Shown here one piece after another: positions 21,157 to 32,300 of a stretch of DNA of 64,000 bases. The first letter of the stretch is position 1. Each line of letters begins with the position of its first letter. The DNA comes from Schizochytrium sp. CCTCC M209059 (Eukaryota > Sar > Bigyra > Thraustochytrida > Thraustochytriidae), in assembly GCA_000818945.1 (NCBI GenBank), contig KN805398.1, positions 322,166 through 386,165 on the forward strand, given 5' to 3'. The notes under the pieces were generated by a model. That model was not told where the DNA came from. It saw only the letters and a list, made by a program, of their open reading frames with translations, and made no database searches. A program made the translations under genes and the position numbers.

Positions 21157-21282
21157 CTTCCCCTGCACCCGGCTGGATCTGCGCTCTTCGACAAAGCGGC
21201 ACGCTTAAGGCTCCACGCTCAACGCTCAAAGCTCAAGAATCGACGCTCCTCTTCAACCCGCCTTTGCGCCCAGCAACGAGGG
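21157..21282. promoter_or_regulatory. 5' leader of the trehalose-type gene
   Basis: About 125 bp between the start codon and the microsatellite. It contains short CGCTC/AAGGCTC-like iterations (CTCCACGCTCAACGCTCAAAG). It is presumably transcribed leader or core promoter; there is no clear TATA motif. Confidence 0.4.
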
Positions 21283-21597
<315 letters not shown>

Positions 21598-22730
21598 CCC
21601 CGAAGCGAGAGAGCGAGCGAGCGAGCGAGCGCCGACGCCGACGCCCGTGCAAATTTCCCGCAGGCTCGAGCCGCTTTTTCTCCAGGTCTGTCTCCTCGCC
21701 GGCTCACGCGGCACGAACAGCGAGTTCAGACGGCGTGCTGGAGGGCGGGGCGGAAGGCCGCGCGGGGGCCGCTGGGGCGCGCCGTCTCCGCGCGCGCGCC
21801 AAGTTCGTGAGGTGCGCGCCCGCTCGCTCTCCCTTGCGGCGATTCTCTGCAGCCGAGTGGATTTGGTTTTGCCCGCGAGCCGCTAGCGAGGCGCCGCCGC
21901 CCGCAAGTGGACTATAGCCCCCCATGCAAGTCGGGCATTTCCGGTCCGTAAGTTGGCTATCCCGCGGCACAAATGGCGCCCACGGCGATGCGTCGCCGCC
22001 CCGCCTGACGGTCGCCGCCTGACAGAAGCGAAACGATACGATCGATCAGCGCGCCTCGACTCGAGCAGCCGCCGCGGTTGCCGACGAGCAGCGCCGCAGG
22101 CTCTCGTCTCGCGGGAAAATTGGAGAGGCCGAGTCTGGTCTCTGCAAGGCTGCAAGCACGGGCGAGACGAGCATCTCTCGGAGCGTCTTGGTCTTCGCCT
22201 TGCCCTCATCGGTCTGGCTGGTTGCTTCGTGTTCGGGATGCGCCACTACAAGTGAACTTTATTCGCATAAGCCTGTTCTCCACACTTGCAAGTGCAGCAA
22301 GACGTAGGGCAGGTGTCCTTGCTTGCACATGCCACATATGCTACGACAGTCGATGATATTCTTAGAATGATCGTGATGGGCGCAGAGTCCGAGGCGGTCG
22401 ACGCTCCTCGAGCACCAAGGGGACTCTGTTCGCCCGTTCTCTCGTCGCGCGGAGCTCCGAGGTTTCCTTGCGAGCGTGCATGCCGTGTCCCCCATCCTCT
22501 TGGCCTCTTGCTCGGCCTCTTGCCTGGCCTCTTACATTTGGCCTCGTCACTGCATATAATCGCGCTCACTCGCTTGCAGAACATACCTAGCGCGGAAGAC
22601 GAGCCCGCCGAGGCACAAGGCACGAGGCACGAGGCACGCACGGCACGAGGACAGCAGCTGGCGCACGGCTGGGCCTTGATCGTGCACGCAAGAGGAGCAG
22701 ACCAAAACGTCAGTCAGAGACAATCTCGTC
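21598..22730. promoter_or_regulatory. Divergent intergenic region upstream of the transportin-like gene
   Basis: GC-rich sequence of about 1.1 kb with no convincing gene. Local features are GAGC repeats next to the microsatellite and a GAGGCACGAGGCACG iteration at about 22610-22650, shortly before the start at 22731. It presumably contains promoters and a 5' UTR of the plus-strand gene. Confidence 0.5.
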
Positions 22731-24300
22731 ATGAATCTGGTAATTGTGGGTGGCGAGGAGCTCACGAGGCGGTTCGTGGTCGCCACGCACGGGCTCTTCA
22801 ACGGCGGGGCCGGTGTAGGCCCAATGGGCGGCGAGACGAAAAGGGCTCAGTTTAACAAGTACTTGACAGAATTCGTGCGCACAAAGGAGGCTTGGGCCGT
22901 CTGTTGTGGCGTCTTACAAAGCACGCCAGAGTCCTTAGTCGCATGTGCCGCCCCAGAACTGGCTGCGCAGGCTGATCAGGTTTGGGCAACAACAGTGCTC
23001 TTCGCCAGTCAGTCCCTACAAGGAATGGCGCGTCGTTCGCGGCAGCTAGTGCATGCAGCAGAAACTTGCGGTGGCTTAGAGGAAGTAGAAATGTTCCTTC
23101 GCAAAGCCATCGCGGCTTTCGCCAATCCGACATCCGTAGCGGCTGCGGTAGCTCCGCGTGTGCGAACACAGCTCTTTCTTGCCTATGGCGCTCTCGCCGT
23201 CCGCTCATGGCCAGAAAAGGAACTGGTACCACGCATCTCTGCCGCCTTCAAAAACGTAGATCTCCTGCAAGGTTTGCGTGTCGTGGCTGAACTTGTCGGG
23301 GAAGACGGCCTTTCGCTCGGTCGCCGCCGACAAGACGAGATTAGGGCCGCTCTTACCGAGACCGGCCCCGACGTTCTAAGATTACTTGAGAACGCAAGCC
23401 AGCAGGCCGCTCGAAGCGCGCTCAACGAGGAGTCACCGCGAGCCTCGGACGCAGCCAATTCGCTTCTATCTTGTTTAAGTGCCTGGCTTGCCCTCGGTGC
23501 TATTCCCATCGAGTTGTTGGCTGACTCTGCCATAACAGGCTTTCTTTTTGACTTTATGGATCATCTCGCCCCCTTCACGAGTCCAGACTCGCCGCAAAGA
23601 TATGCGCTGCTAACGAACATCCTTGACAATATTGACCTGGTGGCGACATGCGCTACTCTTCGTGCCGACCAAATCGACAAAGTCTCCGCTTCTGTTCGCG
23701 AGTGCGCGGTATATCGTCGTAAGCTTCGCGAGAGTCTGCCGCTAGACCCCCTCCTGAGAACTTTGCGACATGTTGCCGTGACGGACTCTTTCGATACGAA
23801 GCTTGCCGCAAATGTTTGCGCAACTCTCGTATCCGTAGCATTAGCTCGCCTCTCAATTATTTGCGAGCATGCGGTGGACCCTTTCCCAGAGCACGCGTTT
23901 GACGCACATATGGAAGCCGTTGTGGGCTGCGTCACCGCCTGCATCAAGCCGGAACTTCCGGGAGACGTCATCAGCGCTACCTTCGAATTCTGGCGCGCTT
24001 GTCATGGGATTTGCGAGTCTATCTATAAGACAAATGTGGCAATTCCACAGCACTTTGCAGACTCGCTTCGTCAAAGTTGGGAGCAGGCCACGGCCACATA
24101 CTGTACGGACGTGCTTATTATTCCTGCCGATGAGATCTACGCCGGTAAATGGGATGCTAACGATCGAGGTGAATTTCGAGGCTTGCGCAGAGAGTTCCGC
24201 AACCTCTTACGAACCCTATTTTCCGATGCAGAGTCTACGTCTCGTCTGACGTCTTGGATTCGGCATCGTATCTACGACATGGACAGTACTTCTTCTTCTT

Positions 24301-24334
<34 letters not shown>

Positions 24335-26201
24335 ATCATCATCATCGTGGCGTCTTCAAGAGTCTGGCCTTCACGCACTGAGCGCGCTCGCTCAGCAGCT
24401 TTCGAGTCAGAATGGCGATATTCAAGTCATTCTGGAGCGGACAGCGCGGCTTGCCAGTGGACATGCTGGCCCACAGCACCGTGCACTCTTGCGCACCGCA
24501 GCAGTTTTAGCATGGGCCATGAGCGCAACTGCGCAAGACGCGCCAGCGCGATTTATTGGTCATTTGTTTATGTGCGCACGAGCAAGTCTCTTTGCTCAAG
24601 AGGAAGACGATGTCTTTCCGATGCGTGAATCCGAAGATCATGTTGGAGTCGTGGCTCTTGCCAAACTTTGCGCCTTTGAAAGCTGCGCCCTGGTCCTCGC
24701 GGACTTGCGTCGCGAAACGTTTTTTCCTGGTGGGCGAGGAGAAGGCAACACCGACACATTTCTCTTTCTCGATCTGCACGAAACTCTGGCGGCGCATTGC
24801 GCAGCTATTGATGCTCCGCGCGCATCGCAAGGGGATCGAGTCGTCCATGTAGATCGGCCCATGTCTCGAACCGGGAGAAACCTGTCTCTACGAAGTATTG
24901 ACCTCCTCTTGCAGTCGCTTGCCTACTTCGCCTTTCATTGTTTACGCGAAAACGTCGGCGCTGACCACAGAGTTGTCGACGCTATCATGAGGCCGATTAA
25001 TTGTATTTTCCAAGAACGCGGGTCGTCACCCGCCCTTTTGCAACACGGCTTTCACTTGAGCATGGTCGTCATTGGCGCTGCCAACAGATTGCGCGATGAA
25101 AGAACTGGCATTACCGACGAAGGCAACAACACCAGTGCGCACAGTGCCTTTGTACAAGCGACTCTACCCATTTTTCAGCTCACGCGCAACGTTGTGCAAA
25201 ACGCTGCGCAGGCGCAAGGGTTGTCTCACGAAGAAGTTGATGTCCTCGAGGCTGCCTTTGCCTTCATGTCGACCTTTTGCGCAGGCGCGCTTCCTGCGCA
25301 TGCAAGTGATCTACAGGTTGCCGTACATGACGCGCAGGGGGTTGCGATCGCCAAGATTACAGACTCTTCCGGCGCTTCGACTCTCGCGCTAAGGTTCCTC
25401 GTTTCCTTCGTCCGTCAAGCCGAAGTGCTCTCCTTAGATCACGTGTTACTTGCAACTTTGCTCGACTGCTGCCTCGCGCTTCTGCAGCGCGCCTCGACAC
25501 CTTCCAGCGACTTACTTTCCTGGATGGATGCATGTCCGGATATTGCGCGTCCCGTTCTGCAGCTTGCGCGGGCCTTGCTACGATGCGCAGCTTTGCCCCA
25601 GCGGTCTCGAGAACGTACTTCGGCCATCAGCGTTCTCGAGTCTCGTTTCATGACTCTGCATCAGACCACCTGCGATACTGTGATTGCTATGCTCAATGAT
25701 CAGTCCAAGGAAATCGAGGACCAGGATCTTGCGCTGGAGATTGTTCAGACTGCGCGAGTTCTTGTCCTTGGTTGCTGTGCGGATCACGAGGACGTTTTTC
25801 AGCAACCAATGCCGACAATGCCGTCCTGGTTTAAGGCGGTCCGCGACAGGTGTCTCGAAGCTCGCGGCGCAGGTCTCACGCGAGGCCTTCTTTGCGCGGG
25901 CGGAGGTCGCATGCCGGCGTGGGCCATTGATCGCCTTTCGCTTTGCCTTCGAGCCATTATCGGTCAATTCCGCAACCTCGCCTGCGCTTGGCTGCGTTCA
26001 GCCTTGAGCGAGCCATCGATTCCTCGCGCTGGTGCGAGCAATTCTGCAAAGCGGACTTTTTTGGAAAAACTTGATGAGGTTGCCAACGCCGCAATATTCA
26101 AGCGCCACCTCAAGCAACTTTGCGGCGGAAAGCGCAAGGGTGCTCAAACACAGCGACCCAAGGTCGGGCAGGCTCGAAAGAGCTTTGTCGAAGCCACATG
26201 A
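22731..26201 (+). CDS. Importin-beta superfamily nuclear transport receptor, transportin-3/importin-13-like
   Basis: A single 1156-codon frame begins with ATG at 22731 and ends with TGA at 26199-26201. Almost the whole protein reads as short amphipathic helix pairs, as in HEAT-repeat karyopherins. The N-terminus resembles the family's start: a helix, then AQFNKYLTEFVRTKEAWAVC, then QVWATTVLFASQSLQGMAR, which corresponds to the usual AAQTL block near the Ran-binding region. Length is near that of importin-13/transportin-3 (about 920-960 residues) plus insertions. Such receptors carry SR proteins and other cargoes through nuclear pores under RanGTP control. Residues about 517-540 are an inserted Ser/Thr run encoded by TTC, ACT and TCA triplets. 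The superfamily call is moderate and the exact subfamily uncertain; an exportin-like protein is the main alternative. Confidence 0.6.
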
Positions 26202-26384
26202 TCAGACGAAAGAGCAAAAAGTACTTTGGTTGTGGAGCAAGACGAGAGCCACAAGTAGAGCACTGCGCATGGTCGTTTAGATGGAAAAACAAAACACTTT
26301 TATGTATAATCTTGGTAGTTAAAAAAAAAAAGAAGAGCCTTCATCTGATTTGATGGGGGACAAGTCCTCGGAAGACAAGACACT
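26202..26384. other. Short convergent 3' intergenic region
   Basis: Under 200 bp separate the ends of two convergent genes. It holds an A-rich run at about 26321-26332 and AT-rich flanks, consistent with overlapping polyadenylation zones. Nothing else is seen. Confidence 0.6.
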
Positions 26385-29300
26385 TTAGAGTCCAGCTTCG
26401 AGCATGTCGGCGGCGAGTTCCAGCAAGATTGTATTATCTGAGCCCTTCTTCTTCTTCTTGCGAGCTCCACGCTTGCCCGAATGATCGTAGTAGAATTCGG
26501 AAAGACGAGACTTGCGCCTGTCGAGCGTGGACCCCTGGTTGCTGTCGTCGTCATCGTGGTCGTCGCCGGGTTCCACATCATTGCCATCGGCTTGGTCGCT
26601 CACGGTGTCTGAGTTATGTCCGAAGCGAATGAGAATGTATGGGAAGAGCGCGTAGCGTAAAAAGAAGATAGTGGGCTCCGCCACAACGTAGCCAATGATG
26701 ATGCCAGATGCTGCCGTGCCGAGCCATATGAGAAGAATTTCATTTTCTGCCGCGCCAGCGCCAACACGATCCGCGCGCGTAAGCACAAAACGCGTTACGT
26801 AAAAGGCAGAGAAAGCGTAAAAGCAGAACATGATGAACCAGGCCACGTACTTGAAGGCAGCGCCCAGCATGGGTCGGCGGGGCTTGCCGACAACCTGTGC
26901 CTCGTCCGAAAGAAGAGCCGTGACACGCATAATGGCGCTCTTTTGCTTCCGAACACGATTAATGCGAGCAATCGCGTCCTCGGTTCGCAGCGTACGCCAC
27001 CCCGTGTTCGCATTGCGCGTACTCTGGAGTAGCGCCAGTTTCGCCTCCCGATGCTCATTAAGAGCGTCCTCCAAGCTAGTCTGCAGCTCCTCAAGGGAAC
27101 GGACCTCGATCGCTTGCTCCGGGTCCGTCTCGCCACCCCCTGGCGCTCCTGGTACGAGAGCGGCGGCGTCGACCGCTGCTTGGCTTGTGACGGCTGCCGT
27201 GTCTCGCTTGGCGAGTCGGATTTGGGCTCGGAGGGAAGCCACCTGGGCTTTGGCGCGGAAAACGCGGTTGTAGCACAAGAGGAGGGCTACTTCCGACTCG
27301 TCCATGGGACGCTCCTCGATATGCGAGAGCGCCTGAAAGGCGGTGCTCACGCGAGAACCACGAGAACCCTCCTGCAAGTCTGAGATGCGGAAAAGTGCTT
27401 TGACAAAGACGCGAATCGGAATGGAAACGAAGAGCGAACACATGATGATGGTGCCAAAGAGGAAGCCAGCTGACACATCTTCGGCGGTCTTGAGCTCGAA
27501 AAAGATGGAAGCAGCGAGGGCATTGCCCATGCAAATGGCCACAAAGACCGAGACCCGCTGCATCCGGCTGTAGTGAGCGTCGTACTTGATGAGACCAAGA
27601 AGACTGTGCTCGTAAAGAATGGCGAGGAAAAAGTTTTTGCAGATCGACCGGTTGAACAGGGGCCGCGGGCGGTGGGGGTTGGCCTGCAGGTCCTTGTAAG
27701 AGTCCAGGTCGCTGACATTTTGCTGCTCACGAACCATGGCCTTGAGATTCTCAAAGAATCTGCGCTGCTGCGATCGCGCTTGCATGCGGCGCAGGTACAT
27801 CATGCCAATGGCGCCCTTTTGAATCGAGTTGGCATCGGTCTTGTCCCTTCGGTTCGCCCACCACAGGCCGACGATCCAGACGAAGAATATCGATGGGAAC
27901 AACACACCGAGAAGGAGCAGAGCAATGGATGTGACAGAGGTAATTGGATCCGAAAACGTCTGGCGCACATCGTCCGTAAACGCCTGCCATACCGCATAGT
28001 CGGAGGCATGGTTGCAGATACAGGTCACGAAACTGTCAGGATCCGTCTGGTTGCCAGAGAGCTCGCACCCAGACGTAGACCATTCATTCGTGTCTGGATC
28101 GAAGAAGCCACACACGAGTTCCGTGGCATTTTCCACATCTGCGCAAAGGTCCGCATTCAAGACGTCGTTGCGCGGAACTTGAATGGTGATTCCCTCGTCC
28201 AGCCCGCTCGGGTCAAAGCGGCGCTCCGGATCGCTCGTATCAACAAAGTCGAGAGAAACCACGTCCGTCACCTCGGACACAGGGCCCGTGTACTGGACGA
28301 TCTCGGAAGTAAGGTTGCACTCGTCCTCGCTGTTTCCGTCTGCATCGATGAGGGTCACGTTGAAAACAACCTCGCAGCGGATGTTCATGCTGTAGGAGAC
28401 CGCGATGAGATCAATCTCGGAGGGTGCACCCGCGTCGCCAAAGTCCATGCCGCTCACAATATCGGCCGGGAGCACAAACGAGCCTCGCGAGCCTGAAGAG
28501 CTCGACGACGTGGTGTTACTCGACGCGCTCTTACCGGTCTTTGATCCAGGAAGCGCCACAGAAGACAGACCATCGCCACCTTCACTGCCCGTTCCAAGGG
28601 CAGACGTGCTCTCGCGGGCCGTCGCCAATTGAATACCCGAAGATTGAAACTGGCGCGCCGCGGCGCCCTCGGCGTAATTTTGCAAAGACAGCCGTGCTAG
28701 CTCTTCGATTGTACTACGCGTGAGAGAAACGATTCCGCACGAAGCCTCATCTGACAACATGCGCGCGCGACCAGAGAGCCGACGAGCTGAAGATTCGACG
28801 GTTTCGCGCGCCGCTGCAAGAATGCGCGCGAGACTTTCGAGCGTGTTGTCCTGCACCGACGAGGGCAAGATGCCGACTGCTGCCGGGTCGTCCTCGGCCC
28901 GTCTGTTCGCGATGATTGTCTGGTTCGCCTGGTCGATGAATTTCCGAAGCAAAGAAATGCTCTGGTCCTGGAAGTCGGTGTCGATGGTCGACGCCTCGCC
29001 GCTCACAAGAGTGAGCAACAGGTTGATCTGCAAAGAGACCATGAACGGGTCTTCACGCTCCGTTACGTCGACACCTTGCAGGTAGCCCAAGGCTGCATTC
29101 CGAGTAGACGTAGCCCAGGCCTCGAGGTTCTCGACGTTGCTTCCCGCGGCAGAATTAACGAGTGACCCGAGAGAAATGGCAGCGCGCAGGAGGTCTTCAT
29201 CCTTTCCGCCCTCTGCCGTGACGTTCTGCAGCTCATTCGCAAAGTCAGGGGGAGCCCACAAGGGGCTCTTGATCGGATTCTTAAGCGTAATGGCGAGAAA

Positions 29301-32300
29301 GTTTACTCGCTGGCTCTCTGCACCAAGCGCGTCACGCGCGACAACCGTCATGTACATCGTGGCGCTTCCGTTCACCCCGGCAGCGGCCGCTGGAAGCTCG
29401 AGCGAGGTCCGAAGCGTCGGGCTTGCCGAAAATGGGCCGAGCGAATAGGTATCTTCGGGACGAAGGATCCCAGTCGGCTTTTGGAACGTGTACTCGAAAG
29501 AGTAGGTCAATGGCGTATTGTCGTCACTAAATCCCGTTGCGATAAAGGTAAACACGGTATCGTACGCGAATCCGGTCGTGAGCGTCGACGAAACGTAGCC
29601 ATTCGAAGGCGGTTTGTTCACTGTAAAGGTGACCTGAGCATAGGGATGATTATTGCTGCTTTCGGAACACTCTTGACGCGCTGTGAGACGGAAGGTATAC
29701 GTGGTCCCGGGAGTGAGAGATGCCTTGGACAAGACCAACTGAGGCCGACTGACCACGCTGGCAAAGCTTGTTGCGCTCTGCGCGACAAGCAAGCCAGCAT
29801 CGTTTGTCACCATGCGCTGCCAGATCAGCTTGACTGTGTTTGTCGAAGCTCCGGGCACGTAGTTGCTGACAGATCCCTTGAGCACGACGCCAGCGTTTGG
29901 AACTGTGAGCACCGGATCCACTGGAGCAATGGACACCGAGGGGATCACCGCACACGCAATGGTAGGCCGGACTTCAATGGTGACAACTTTGCTCGCTTGC
30001 CCGTTCACCGTGGCCGAAAAAAAGTACTGGATGCTCGCTACAAGTGTGTTGCTTGGTACTGTCCATACGAGAGAAGTGCTTGCCGGGAGACTCAGTCCGC
30101 ACGCCACGTTGTCAGATCGCGAGCAGGACCAGACAACCACAGGAGCTGAAAGGAAAGGTGTCAAGGCTGCCGCAGATCCAGCGGTTGCACCAAACACCGG
30201 GTCGCAACCCACCGCGGCTGCGGGATTGCAGCTGCGTGAGAAGTCGACATTAAGAATCTCATTGCGGAAGATGGCACGGTAAAAGCCCCCGGTCGGAACC
30301 AGAGCCAGCTCGGGAGCATTGATGACTAGGTCAATCTCATCGTGCGCCTCGATTGAAGGCGAGTCCTTGACGCGCGCTGTGACCCGAAGTTTGAACGAGC
30401 CCTCAGGAAATTCATCAACCGCAAACTTACGATAGGCCGACGAAGTGTATCCGTTCAGCGTGTTCGACGTTACCCAGTTGTCGCTGCTATATGTCCAAGC
30501 ATACTCGTACGTCGTTGTCGGAAGACCACAGGTAAACTGCGTCGTGGCGTCAACAGTCACACGTGTTACGCCGCGCGTCGCGACCAGCGGCGAAGCGGAC
30601 TCGATGCTGATGGTGGGAATGTCCTCCGTAGCGACAGAAAAACTCCAGTACGCAACACCAGAGATCTCGCCCAACCAATTTGTCGCTTGGGCCGATGCCT
30701 CGTAAGACTCACCAGCGACAATGCCAGCATCCGTGAAGGAATACTCAAAGAGCGGTGAGGTCAGCGCAGAGGCAGTGAACACGGTAGTCTCGGATGTAGT
30801 ATCATCAATTTGGAGAGTCCATGTCAAAGCTCGACCTGCAGCACCGCTAATTGCCTGCCCCGTAAGAGACAAGGTCTCCCCGCAAGGCGATACCTCTGAG
30901 ACGCCACGCAGCGAAATTTGAGGAGTTGGGTACGCGCCTGCTCCCCACGACACAATGAGGGTTCCGGAAACTTCGGGTGAATATCCAGTCGCTGCCCGAA
31001 TTCCATTACCAGCGAGGAAGGTGAGCTCGTCGTTAAGAGAGACCGTGCTCTGCGCGCTCAATGAGACAAAAAGCACCGTCGAGCTCGTCCAGTAACAAAC
31101 ACTATCCGGTGCAGACTCACCGGAGATGACGAGAATCTCTGCACACGCAGCAACACCCGAGACGACGGATCCGAGTACCTGATTCGAAGGTGCATCAAAG
31201 GTAATTTCGATGCCTGCGCCATCTTCCGAAAAGTAGGCAAAAAGAGGGACGGGTGCGATGGCAGTGTACAGCGACCCCGGGACCGCATCCGTACGGCTCA
31301 TGACTGCATCAAAATCGTATACAGTGACAATATCATACGTGTCCGTGTCCGGGTTGAGCTGTACGACTGTACCCGCAGCCGTGCTGTGCGCTTCGCTCCA
31401 TAAAAAGCCCTGACCTGCGACAGAGTCCTGCGTGCATGTCACATTTGCAGGTCCCTCGAAACAGAAGTTCTCCTCTCCCGTGTTACACGTGCAGTTCTGT
31501 CCCTCATCAAAATAGGCGCAGATAGCATCACACCCTTCTGGTGAACTCGGATAATATGGTACAGGAGTTTGCACACCGTCGACATAGATCCATACGTCGT
31601 AGAACGAGCAGGTATACTCGAGAACGTCCCATTCGCAGTATCCATAATTTGTGTTCTCGATGTACGAAGGCATGTAATCACCACAGGCTGGACATGAATC
31701 GCTGCTCATATCGCATGACATTGCGGTACCTTGGTCAATGCGGTCGAAGCTCGAAAGACCACCATCGTTGCTGCAGCATTTCCTCAGACCATCGTTGATG
31801 TCGATATAGGCATAGGGGAGATGCGCAGGACACGCCGAGGATTCCAGATTAAAATCGACAGTCATGCTATTAGTAGACTGTCGAAGTTCATCGAATCCAG
31901 TATCCTCTGTACAAATATAAAGGCCAACATTTGGCTCTGTGCAGTTATTCGTGGCCTGAAAGCACTCGTAGTGCGGAGTTGTCGAGCCGTATGGACTGTT
32001 GTTGCCTAAAGAATATCCACATTCAGCCATACATGATTCGAGTGCGCTCACGTATTGGAGAGCGCCCCCCCCTGAATAGCGATATGTTGCATGAAATTCT
32101 CCCCCATAGGTTATGGTGTTCGCCGTCTGGTACCCAACGCATACGGCATAGTCGCAGCTGATATGCTTTGCGATGGGCGTAGAGCAGTTTGGCCAAGTAG
32201 GCGCAGAGTTATAAGAGCACATGGGCTGTGTGAGGTTTTCGAAGCTCTCTTCGCATTCAGAGGCAGATAGACCGTCATTGCAGGTCGTTTCGTATGGGGA

